NCBI GenBank assembly: GCA_024275235.1
Contig: JAJRZN010000002.1
Coordinates: 1 to 32,801, forward strand
Length of the DNA stretch: 32,801 bases
Reading direction: 5' to 3'
DNA from: Deltaproteobacteria bacterium
GTDB taxonomy: Bacteria; Desulfobacterota; Desulfobulbia; Desulfobulbales; VMSU01
The notes under the pieces are model-generated. The model saw only the letters and a list, made by a program, of their open reading frames with translations. It was not told where the DNA came from and made no database searches. Positions 8,593 through 15,505 of this stretch are shown in pieces; the stretch's first letter is position 1, and every line of letters begins with the position of its first letter. A program made the translations under genes and the position numbers.

Positions 8593-9003
8593 TTATTTTG
8601 TTGATTCTGACTCCGGCTCTTCAAAGTTCTTTATCAGAGAGACCAAGACCTCACATTGGCGGCAGACGGACATTTTATCCTGCCAGGTTTTCTTAGCCTG
8701 GCACTCGCAGATGGTACCGTTTATAAACCAACAGAGTTTACCGGCCTGGAACTCCCAGGCCGGACATTTATTGCGGCGTTTAGGGGGGCATTTTTTTACC
8801 TCCCAGCATGGTTTTATCTTTTTTTCATCGTTGCCAAGTCTGGATAAAAGAAAAAATATCTGCCGTTCGATATGGGCCGGTATTTTACGCCATCCCTGCT
8901 CGTAGCTGTGAACGGCCTTTAGTGAAACTCCCAGAAGCTCGGCCATTATTTTTTGGGTTTTTCCCAGGCGCTTGCGAACCGCGAGAAATTCAGCACTGAT
9001 CAT
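8593..9003 (-). CDS. XRE-family DNA-binding protein with C-terminal Cys-rich ('two-CW') domain
   Basis: This 136-residue protein begins with a short helix-turn-helix of the XRE/Cro type (about residues 1-50; the LGKTQKIMAELLGVSLKAVHSYEQG stretch shows the two helices). It then has a compact region with eight cysteines: KPCWE, KKCPP, NKCPAW, KLCWF, ICEC and VCRQC. The repeated Cys-Trp pairs match what NCBI calls a two-CW domain, of unknown ligand; iron-sulfur or zinc binding is plausible. It is the first gene of the cysteine/methionine operon and its promoter carries palindromes, so an autoregulated repressor that senses sulfide, metal or redox state is a reasonable inference. No direct evidence for the ligand is visible. 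The ATG at 9003 has a weak GGTGG upstream. Confidence 0.8.
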   Translation of the reverse strand: MISAEFLAVRKRLGKTQKIMAELLGVSLKAVHSYEQGWRKIPAHIERQIFFLLSRLGNDEKKIKPCWEVKKCPPKRRNKCPAWEFQAGKLCWFINGTICECQAKKTWQDKMSVCRQCEVLVSLIKNFEEPESESTK

Positions 9004-9021
9004 AATACCACCGATGGTGAC

Positions 9022-9056
9022 TAACGGTTTTAATATAACATAAACCGTTAATTATA
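9022..9056 (-). promoter_or_regulatory. Probable promoter and operator of the sulfur amino acid operon
   Basis: TAACGGTTT (9022-9030) and AAACCGTTA (9042-9050) form a perfect 9-bp inverted repeat with an 11-base spacer. Read on the minus strand, a perfect TATAAT (9051-9056) directly precedes it, so transcription would start inside the palindrome, about 40 bases before the regulator's ATG. No good -35 hexamer is seen 16-18 bases upstream. The geometry suits a repressor covering the start point, and the encoded XRE protein is the obvious candidate. Confidence 0.45.
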
Positions 9057-9092
9057 GAGTATAAGAAGTGAAAGAAATACATGAAATGATTA

Positions 9093-9111
9093 AATACCAC
9101 ATTGTGGTATT
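9093..9111. promoter_or_regulatory. Perfect 9-bp palindrome, possible second operator
   Basis: AATACCACA and TGTGGTATT are perfect reverse complements with one base between them. The site lies about 40 bases upstream of the TATAAT of the sulfur operon and in the shared region with purM, where an activator or upstream operator would sit. It differs in sequence from the 9022-9050 palindrome, so a second regulator is possible. The rest of the 9004-9338 gap holds no supported gene. Confidence 0.4.
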
Positions 9112-9282
9112 GATGGCAAGTAAAAAAACAAAAAATGAGCTGTCAATTTATTTAGCTGCACAAAAGTTTGTGAGGGTGGGGGGGAATAAGGGCAATAGAC
9201 ATTGTTCGTGAGAAATATCCGAACCGGATCGCAGGCCGGGGATAATTTAAGTTTTCCGGTAAGCAAAATGGGATAATATAAA

Positions 9283-9311
9283 TTGACTTTTGTGGTCTCG
9301 AAGATTAAAAA
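9283..9311 (+). promoter_or_regulatory. Candidate sigma-70 promoter for purM
   Basis: TTGACT (9283-9288) and TAAAAA (9306-9311) are separated by exactly 17 bases. Transcription from here would start near 9318, about 75 bases before the preferred purM ATG. The -35 matches consensus at five of six positions and the -10 at four of six. Confidence 0.4.
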
Positions 9312-9392
9312 GTAAGGTTGGCTGTCTGACATTTTTCTTTGGTGGGCTGTTGGGGCAGAAAATACTATAACTATATGGAATTACAGAAAATT

Positions 9393-10448
9393 ATGACCGA
9401 TAAAAAATCAAAATATGCCGAAGCTGGTGTTGATATTGATAAGGCCAATGCTTTTGTTGATAATATAAAACCTCTTGTTGCCGCTACTTTTCAACGCGGC
9501 GTGTTAACGGATATTGGCGGTTTTGGCGGGCTTTTCGCTCTGGGCAGCGGCCGTTATCAGGATCCGGTGCTGGTTTCCTCCACTGACGGTGTGGGTACTA
9601 AATTAAAAATTGCCGAATTGTGCGGCTGTCACGATACCATTGGCATTGATCTGGTGGCTATGTGCGTGAATGACGTTATTGTCTCCGGGGCCCGGCCGCT
9701 TTTTTTCCTGGATTATTTTTCCATGGGGGTTTTGGATATAGAGCAGGCCAGTGATGTGGTAAAAGGGGTTGCCAGGGGCTGCCAGATTTCTAAATGTTCA
9801 CTCATTGGCGGCGAAACGGCAGAGATGCCGGGGCATTATGCCGCCGGTGCCTATGACCTGGCCGGTTTTTCCGTTGGTATTGTGGAGCGCGATGCCATTA
9901 TTGACGGTTCTGAAATCAGGGTGGGGGATAAAATTATCGGGCTGGGTTCAAGCGGTATCCATAGTAATGGCTATTCTCTGGTGCGTAAAGTCTGTTTTGA
10001 GGAACTTGGCCTCAAGGTTGATGATTATATCGACGAACTGGGTTGCTCTCTCGGAGAGGAACTTTTATGTCCCACCAGAATTTACACCGAGACGATACTT
10101 AATATAATCAAGAATTTCCCAGTTCGGGGGCTGGTGCATATTACCGGCGGCGGTTTTATTGATAATATCCCGCGAATTCTGCCCAAAGGCTGTCGGGCGG
10201 TTATTGACCGTAATTCCTGGCCGCTGCTGCCGATTTTTGAATTTCTGCGCCATGGCGGTAAGATAAGCGGATCTGATATGTACCGTACCTTTAACTGTGG
10301 GATCGGTATGGTTATGATCGTGGGGTCAAAGTCTGTTGAAGATGTTATTATGCAGCTTGAGGCTCTCGGTGAAAAGGCCTATGTTATCGGTGAGATATCC
10401 GCCTGCCAGGGTGAATCGTGCCCCGCTGTGGAGATGGACGGCCTCTGA
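9393..10448 (+). CDS. purM: Phosphoribosylformylglycinamidine cyclo-ligase (AIR synthetase)
   Basis: PurM closes the imidazole ring of AIR, the fifth step of purine synthesis, using ATP. The motif STDGVGTKLKIAE and the GGETAEMPG loop are diagnostic of the PurM/PurL ATP-binding family, and the gene covers the usual length (351 residues from this start). I chose the ATG at 9393 because family members begin like MTDKKSKYAEAGVDIDKAN. The ORF track starts at a TTG at 9339, and another ATG lies at 9375; neither has a convincing Shine-Dalgarno sequence or family support. The gene is transcribed away from the sulfur operon and converges on mogA/moaB. Confidence 0.95.
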   Translation: MTDKKSKYAEAGVDIDKANAFVDNIKPLVAATFQRGVLTDIGGFGGLFALGSGRYQDPVLVSSTDGVGTKLKIAELCGCHDTIGIDLVAMCVNDVIVSGARPLFFLDYFSMGVLDIEQASDVVKGVARGCQISKCSLIGGETAEMPGHYAAGAYDLAGFSVGIVERDAIIDGSEIRVGDKIIGLGSSGIHSNGYSLVRKVCFEELGLKVDDYIDELGCSLGEELLCPTRIYTETILNIIKNFPVRGLVHITGGGFIDNIPRILPKGCRAVIDRNSWPLLPIFEFLRHGGKISGSDMYRTFNCGIGMVMIVGSKSVEDVIMQLEALGEKAYVIGEISACQGESCPAVEMDGL

Positions 10449-10457
10449 AATTTCAAG

Positions 10458-10491
10458 CGGTAGAGCAAGGCATACCTGCCTTGCTCTACCG
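10458..10491. terminator. Strong shared hairpin between convergent purM and mogA/moaB
   Basis: CGGTAGAGCAAGGCA (10458-10472) pairs perfectly over 15 bases with TGCCTTGCTCTACCG (10477-10491) around a TACC loop. It lies ten bases past the purM stop, and the stop codon of the opposing gene is inside the right arm. No U-tract follows on either strand, so it probably blocks or protects both 3' ends rather than being a textbook intrinsic terminator. Confidence 0.55.
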
Positions 10492-10983
10492 GCCGCAATC
10501 GGCCGTACCGCCCTTTATTTTGTAAATAGCGTGAGGCAGAGCGTCAAGAACAACAGCGATATTTTCCTGGGCCGCTTTTTTGCTGCCCGGCAGATTTATA
10601 ATCAGGCAATTACCCCTGATCCCGCATATGGCGCGGGAGAGGATAGCATGGGGGGTTATTTTGAAGCTTGCCCGGCGCATGGCCTCGGCAAGTCCCGGTA
10701 ACTCACGGTCAATGACCCGTCTTGTGGCCTCTGGCGTCACATCGCCGGGGCTGACTCCGGTGCCGCCGGTGGTGATGATGAGATCAAGCTCCCTGATGTC
10801 AGCCCAGTCTATTAAGGTGGTTGAGATTATCTTCTCGTTATCGGGAATAATTTGGTAGGAGCCGATTTTAAAGCCGGCGGCCTCCATTATTTTCTGCAGG
10901 TTCTTTCCGCTGGTATCTTCACGTTTGCCCCTTGAGCCCTTGTCGCTCATAGTCAGAATTCCGCAGCTGTATTCGGCCCCCAC
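10486..10983 (-). CDS. MogA/MoaB family molybdenum cofactor biosynthesis protein
   Basis: This 165-residue protein belongs to the molybdopterin-binding MogA/MoaB family, which adenylylates molybdopterin before molybdenum insertion. The diagnostic TTGGTGVSPGDVTPEAT and the LPGSKKAAQENI segment are present; the G-D in SPGD is R-D in many relatives. MogA and MoaB cannot be told apart safely from sequence alone. Translation starts at a GTG (10981-10983) that shares one base with the TAG of the upstream EF-G-like gene, and GGAGG sits in the end of that gene, so the two are coupled. The molybdenum role fits an anaerobe with molybdo- or tungsto-enzymes, and the MOSC protein at 3090 may belong to the same theme. 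Confidence 0.9.
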   Translation of the reverse strand: MGAEYSCGILTMSDKGSRGKREDTSGKNLQKIMEAAGFKIGSYQIIPDNEKIISTTLIDWADIRELDLIITTGGTGVSPGDVTPEATRRVIDRELPGLAEAMRRASFKITPHAILSRAICGIRGNCLIINLPGSKKAAQENIAVVLDALPHAIYKIKGGTADCGR

Positions 10984-13034
10984 TATGCCTCCTCGTTAAT
11001 GATTTTTTCGGTCAACTGAGCCGGTAACTCCTCGTAATGGGAAAATTCGTTTATGAAACTGCCCAGCCCGCCGGTAATGGCAATGAGCTGGGAGCCGTAC
11101 TCCTGAATTTCGGCCATGGGGGCCTGCACCTTGATTATCTCACCGTCCGGAGCGGAATCCATGCCCATGACCCGGCCGCGGCGGCTGTTAATATCACCGA
11201 TGACATCGCCTACATAGTCTTTGGGTACGGTAATGGTGAGGCTCATTATCGGTTCTAATAATACCGGATTGGCCTCTAAGGCCCCCTTTTTAAAGGCCAT
11301 GGAGCCGGAGATTTTAAAGGCCATCTCTGAAGAGTCAACATTATGAAAGGAACCGTCCACCAGTGAGACCTTGACATCAACCATGGGATAGCCGGCAATT
11401 ACCCCCTTGGCGATGGCCTCCTGGACGCCTTTGTTGACGGCCGGTATATACTGTTTGGGAATTACACCGCCGACGATTTCATCGACAAATTCATAACCTC
11501 CTCCCCTGGGAAGGGGCTCAATCTGCAGCCAGTTATCGGCATATTGTCCCCGGCCGCCGGACTGCTTTTTGTGCTTGTATTGTACCCTGGCTTTACCGCG
11601 AATGGTCTCCTTGTAAGGGACTTTGGGCAGTTTCAGCTCCATGCCGACCCCGAATTTGCGCTGTATTTTCTCGCCGGTGATCTGCAGGTGAATTTTACCG
11701 GTACCGGAAATTAAGACCTCGTTGGTCTGTTTTTCCCGGCCCAGTCGCAGAGTGGGATCTTCGGCCAGCATCTTGCTGAGGGCGGCAAAGAGCTTATCCT
11801 CGTCATCTTTTTTGGCGCCTGAGACCGCGTAGGTGACGGTGGGACGCAAAGCCTCCGGCATGTCAAAGATGATGGGCCGCTCGGCAAGGCACAGAGTGTC
11901 GCCCGTTTCAGTGTATTTCAGTTTAGTGACCGCGGCGATCATTCCGGCTTCCACCTCCGGCACAGGGTGATGCTCTTTACCCTCCATAATAAGCAGCTGG
12001 CCAAATTTTTCGTTTTTATCCTTATTGGCATTGTAGAATGTGTCGCCGGATAATTTCCCGGAGATAACCTTGAATATGGTGAGACGACCGGCGTAAGGAT
12101 CGGCCATGGTTTTGAATACCAGGGCCGAGAAAGGGGCGTCTGTTGTGGGTGGCAGCTCAACTATATCGCCGCTGCCGGGGACGGTGCCGACCCTGGGCGG
12201 CATTTCCGCCGGGGCGGGCAGGAGACCGATAATGGTATCCAAAAGTGGTTGAACCCCCATGCTGACCGCGGCTCCAGCCAGTATCGGGCATAATTTTGCC
12301 TCTCGTACCGCCCGCCGCAGACCTTCTTTTATCTCGCTGTCCTTTAAGCTGCCTTCTTCCAGAAATTTTTCGATAAGATCGTCATCCGTTTCAGCCACGG
12401 ACTCCATGAGTGCTTCACGCCAGAGCGCGGCCTCCTCCACCATCTCGGCCGGGATGTCGGTCTCGGTGAATTCTCCGCTTTCATCTTTGAGGAAGGCCTT
12501 TAAGGTCAGCAGGTTGATAACCCCCCTGAAATTATCCTCTGCTCCCACGGGGATTTGAATTACCGCGGTCTTAAAGGGGAGATCCTCTTTAATGCCATTG
12601 ACGGCGGCATTAAAATCAGCCCGTTCGCGATCCATTTTGTTGATGAAAATAAGGGCGGGCCGCTGGTTGTTGAAGATAAAGTCAGCGATCTTGGCTGTCT
12701 GGTTTTTGATGCCTAACACGGCGCCAACAATGAAGACGGCGCTGTCAACCACCTGGGCCGCAAAAAAGGCGTCATTTAAAAAATTGTCATCGCCGGGTGT
12801 GTCGGTGAGAAATATATCGTGCTTTTTCCAGGTACAGCGGTTGAAAGAGGAATTTATACTGAGTTTATGGTTGATTTCCTCGGGCTCAAAATCCATCAAC
12901 GCTGAGCCGTCATCGACCTTGCCTAAACGGGAGTTTTTCCCGCAGGTATATAATATGGCCTCCGCGAGGGAGGTCTTGCCGCATTTGCTGTGCCCGAAGA
13001 TACCAACGTTTCTGATAAGACGTGCTTCTTTCAT
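10983..13034 (-). CDS. Elongation factor G-like GTPase (EF-G2 type)
   Basis: This is a 683-residue translational GTPase with all EF-G domains. The G1 loop is GHSKCGKTS (residues 14-22) and G4 is NKMD (132-135). In switch I the usual threonine is S59. In G3, DTPG (78-81) is followed by D82 where canonical EF-G and EF-Tu have the catalytic histidine. Domain IV retains SGGRGQYAD and SSEMAFKISGSMAFKKG, and the end matches EF-G2 proteins (GSFINEFSHYEELP). These changes mark it as a paralogue and not the main FusA, which normally sits beside rpsL/rpsG/tufA. Its function in this lineage is unknown. An AAGGAGGAGG precedes the ATG at 13034. It is co-translated with mogA/moaB. Confidence 0.9.
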   Translation of the reverse strand: MKEARLIRNVGIFGHSKCGKTSLAEAILYTCGKNSRLGKVDDGSALMDFEPEEINHKLSINSSFNRCTWKKHDIFLTDTPGDDNFLNDAFFAAQVVDSAVFIVGAVLGIKNQTAKIADFIFNNQRPALIFINKMDRERADFNAAVNGIKEDLPFKTAVIQIPVGAEDNFRGVINLLTLKAFLKDESGEFTETDIPAEMVEEAALWREALMESVAETDDDLIEKFLEEGSLKDSEIKEGLRRAVREAKLCPILAGAAVSMGVQPLLDTIIGLLPAPAEMPPRVGTVPGSGDIVELPPTTDAPFSALVFKTMADPYAGRLTIFKVISGKLSGDTFYNANKDKNEKFGQLLIMEGKEHHPVPEVEAGMIAAVTKLKYTETGDTLCLAERPIIFDMPEALRPTVTYAVSGAKKDDEDKLFAALSKMLAEDPTLRLGREKQTNEVLISGTGKIHLQITGEKIQRKFGVGMELKLPKVPYKETIRGKARVQYKHKKQSGGRGQYADNWLQIEPLPRGGGYEFVDEIVGGVIPKQYIPAVNKGVQEAIAKGVIAGYPMVDVKVSLVDGSFHNVDSSEMAFKISGSMAFKKGALEANPVLLEPIMSLTITVPKDYVGDVIGDINSRRGRVMGMDSAPDGEIIKVQAPMAEIQEYGSQLIAITGGLGSFINEFSHYEELPAQLTEKIINEEA

Positions 13035-13124
13035 GAAACCTCCTCCTTGCTGTTATGGCAGACCTGATGAATATTGTCGCCTTTATGGCTAATATAATGC
13101 GCCGGGCTTGTCAATTGAAAAACT

Positions 13125-13156
13125 GTAACTGTTTAGCTGCACCCAATCCGGAGTCT
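13125..13156. repeat. Diverged copy of the dispersed repeat seen at 2638
   Basis: GTAACTGTTTAGCTGCACCC followed by CGGAGTCT aligns with the left end of the 2638-2761 element (GTAACTGTTCAGCAGCACCC, then TTCGGAGTCT), with two substitutions and a one-base gap. There is no facing arm nearby. It lies in the divergent region between the EF-G-like gene and the sucrose cluster, upstream of the candidate promoter. Confidence 0.5.
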
Positions 13157-13216
13157 CACAGGCTCGCTTACCTGAATTGTATTTTATGAACTTGGTACCC
13201 GGTTGATATAAAATTG

Positions 13217-13225
13217 TGTTATAAT
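13217..13225 (+). promoter_or_regulatory. Candidate extended -10 promoter of the sucrose cluster
   Basis: TGTTATAAT fits the extended -10 pattern TGnTATAAT perfectly. A matching -35 at the right distance is not seen, which is acceptable for extended -10 promoters. Transcription would begin around 13232, leaving a leader of about 70 bases before the SPS start. Confidence 0.4.
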
Positions 13226-13303
13226 TAAATTTGTTTGATTTTACAGCCAGTCAGTAATTAAGTAAAAACAAAAAGAGAAAAGGCGGAAAGGAGAAATATT
13301 GAG

Positions 13304-15472
13304 ATGAAGGGGATTTATATTCAATTGTTCAGCGTCCATGGTCTGGTACGTGGAGAAGCCCCGGAATTAGGCAGGGATGCCGATACCGGAGGGCAGGTAA
13401 AATATGTTCTGGAGTTGGCCCGGGCCCTGGCTTGTCAGCCTGAAGTGGCCCAGGTTGATCTCTTTACCCGTCTCATTGAGGATAAAAGATTATCGCCCTC
13501 CTATGCCAGACCCATTGAGCCTCTTAATGATAAGGCCCGGTTGATCCGCCTGCCGTGCGGCGGGCGGAAATATATCAGGAAAGAGCTGCTCTGGCCTCAT
13601 TTGGATGAATTTGTTGACCGTACGGTTCGTTTTATCCGCAATGAAGGGCGGATTCCTGACTTTTTTCACGGTCATTATGCCGATGGCGGCTATGTGGCTC
13701 AGGAACTGGCCCGTATTTTCGGGATGCCCTTTATCTTTACCGGACATTCCATGGGACTGCATAAAAAGAACCGGCTGTTAAGTGAAGGAGCTAAAGAACA
13801 GGAATTACAACGTAAATACCAGATTGATTACCGAATAGAGGTGGAGGAAAAGATTATTGAGAACGCCGAGTTGATCATAACTTCCACCAACCATGAATTA
13901 AAAAATCAATACGGCCTTTACCGGAATCATGAGAGCGGCCGCTATGCCGTTATTCCGCCGGGTATTGACGTTGATATCTTTTACCCCTATTACGATAACG
14001 AAATTGATCCAAATCACAGCGATGAGGTCTCAAAGCAGGCCCACATGACCCTGATAAATGAGTTGCAGCGCTTCTGGGTTGGACCTCAAAAACCATTTGT
14101 TCTGGCCCTTTGCCGTCCAGATCAGCGTAAAAATATCTCCGGTCTCATAACCGCTTATGGTGAGGATCTGGAGTTGCAGGCCATGGCTAATCTGGCCATC
14201 TTTGCCGGAATCAGAAAAAATATTACCGAGATGGAGGAGAATGAACAGAATGTCTTGACCGAAATGCTGCTTCTCATGGATCAATATGATCTTTATGGCA
14301 AGATGGCCATTCCCAAGAAACATAATTTCAGTCTTGAGGTTCCGGAACTTTACCGGCTCTGCGCCAGCGGCGGCGGCGTTTTTGTCAATCCCGCTCTTAT
14401 CGAGCCTTTTGGTCTTACCCTTATTGAGGCCGCCTCCTGCGGGGTACCAATTGTTGCCACCAACGATGGGGGGCCGGCGGATATTATCGGTAACTGTGAT
14501 AATGGCTTTCTGGTTGATCCCACTGACAGCTCGGCTATTGCCGTGGCCTGTAAAAATATTATAACTGATCATGATTTATGGAATAAATTTTCCCGTAACG
14601 GTATTAATGGTATCCGTAGTCATTATTCCTGGAGCTCACATTGCGCTAAAATGCTTAAAGAAATTACCGAAGTGAAGGATAAAATGCCTCTTGTCACCCA
14701 CCGTAGAGCCCATACCAAGGTAAGTGGTATAGGGCGGCGTTTGACCAGGGTAAACAGGCTGCTGGTCACCGATATAGATAATACCCTGGTGGGAGACGAC
14801 GAGGCCATGAAGAAGCTGCTGGCCGTGCTTGATGACTCGCGTCAGATCATGGCCTGGGGGGTAGCTACCGGCCGCTGCCGGGAGATGATGTGTGATATTC
14901 TGGAGGAATATGGAGTTCCCCTGCCGGACATAATGATTACCTCGGTGGGTACAGAGATATATTACGGCGCTCTCATGGAAGAAGACCGCGGCTGGCAGCG
15001 GCATTTAAGTTATCGCTGGCGGCCGGAGGCGGTTATGGAGGTCATGGCTGGTCTGGACTTTGTGGAGCTGCAGGAAGAAGACGCCAGGCGCCGTTACAAA
15101 TTGAGTTATTATATGGAGGATGATCCGGAGATGCTGGCCGAGGTTCATCGTCGTCTGCACGAGGCCAGGCTGCGCTCCCATGTGGTTTATTCCCACGGCC
15201 AGTTTCTGGATATCCTGCCTTTACGGGCCTCCAAGGGCAAGGCGGTACGCTATTTGAGTAATAAATGGGGCATTCCTTTGACTAATATTATGGTATGCGG
15301 TGATTCCGGCAACGATCTGGAGATGCTGCGTGGCGAGACCTGCGGCGTGGTTGTGGGGAATTACAGTAAGGAACTGGAACCTCTTAAAGGGCTGCGTAAG
15401 CTCTATTTCAGCAAACAGGAATATGCCGCCGGTATTATTGACGGTATAGCTCACTATGGCTTTATCAAATGA
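13304..15472 (+). CDS. Sucrose-phosphate synthase with fused phosphatase-like domain
   Basis: This 722-residue protein joins a GT4 glycosyltransferase (about residues 1-470) to a HAD-type domain (about 480-722). The start GIYIQLFSVHGLVRGE and RDADTGGQVKYVLELARAL are typical of SPS, which makes sucrose-6-phosphate from NDP-glucose and fructose-6-phosphate. The E-x7-E pair is E367 and E375 in IEPFGLTLIEA. In the HAD part the nucleophile motif is D490-I-D492-N-T, and GDSGND (666-671) supplies the metal ligands. The sucrose-phosphate phosphatase activity therefore looks intact, unlike plant SPS where it is degenerate. A bifunctional enzyme giving free sucrose is likely but unproven. GGAAAGGAG lies ten bases before the ATG. 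It is first in a cluster with sucrose synthase and a sugar kinase. Confidence 0.93.
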   Translation: MKGIYIQLFSVHGLVRGEAPELGRDADTGGQVKYVLELARALACQPEVAQVDLFTRLIEDKRLSPSYARPIEPLNDKARLIRLPCGGRKYIRKELLWPHLDEFVDRTVRFIRNEGRIPDFFHGHYADGGYVAQELARIFGMPFIFTGHSMGLHKKNRLLSEGAKEQELQRKYQIDYRIEVEEKIIENAELIITSTNHELKNQYGLYRNHESGRYAVIPPGIDVDIFYPYYDNEIDPNHSDEVSKQAHMTLINELQRFWVGPQKPFVLALCRPDQRKNISGLITAYGEDLELQAMANLAIFAGIRKNITEMEENEQNVLTEMLLLMDQYDLYGKMAIPKKHNFSLEVPELYRLCASGGGVFVNPALIEPFGLTLIEAASCGVPIVATNDGGPADIIGNCDNGFLVDPTDSSAIAVACKNIITDHDLWNKFSRNGINGIRSHYSWSSHCAKMLKEITEVKDKMPLVTHRRAHTKVSGIGRRLTRVNRLLVTDIDNTLVGDDEAMKKLLAVLDDSRQIMAWGVATGRCREMMCDILEEYGVPLPDIMITSVGTEIYYGALMEEDRGWQRHLSYRWRPEAVMEVMAGLDFVELQEEDARRRYKLSYYMEDDPEMLAEVHRRLHEARLRSHVVYSHGQFLDILPLRASKGKAVRYLSNKWGIPLTNIMVCGDSGNDLEMLRGETCGVVVGNYSKELEPLKGLRKLYFSKQEYAAGIIDGIAHYGFIK

Positions 15473-15505
15473 TAATTACGTGATTTTTAATTTCAGGGGT
15501 TAGAT

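Noticed and set aside
9090-9332. 80-residue minus-strand ORF in the hth-purM gap
   Set aside because: It has no ribosome-binding site, an odd hydrophobic and proline-rich composition, and it covers the palindrome and the purM promoter candidate.
9004-9338. SAM or other riboswitch before the methionine operon
   Set aside because: I looked for SAM-I and SAM-II-like cores on the minus strand and saw only short palindromes. The leader from the TATAAT is too short for SAM-I.
9339-9392. TTG start for purM given by the ORF track
   Set aside because: The extra 18 residues are not seen in the family and the TTG has no Shine-Dalgarno sequence.
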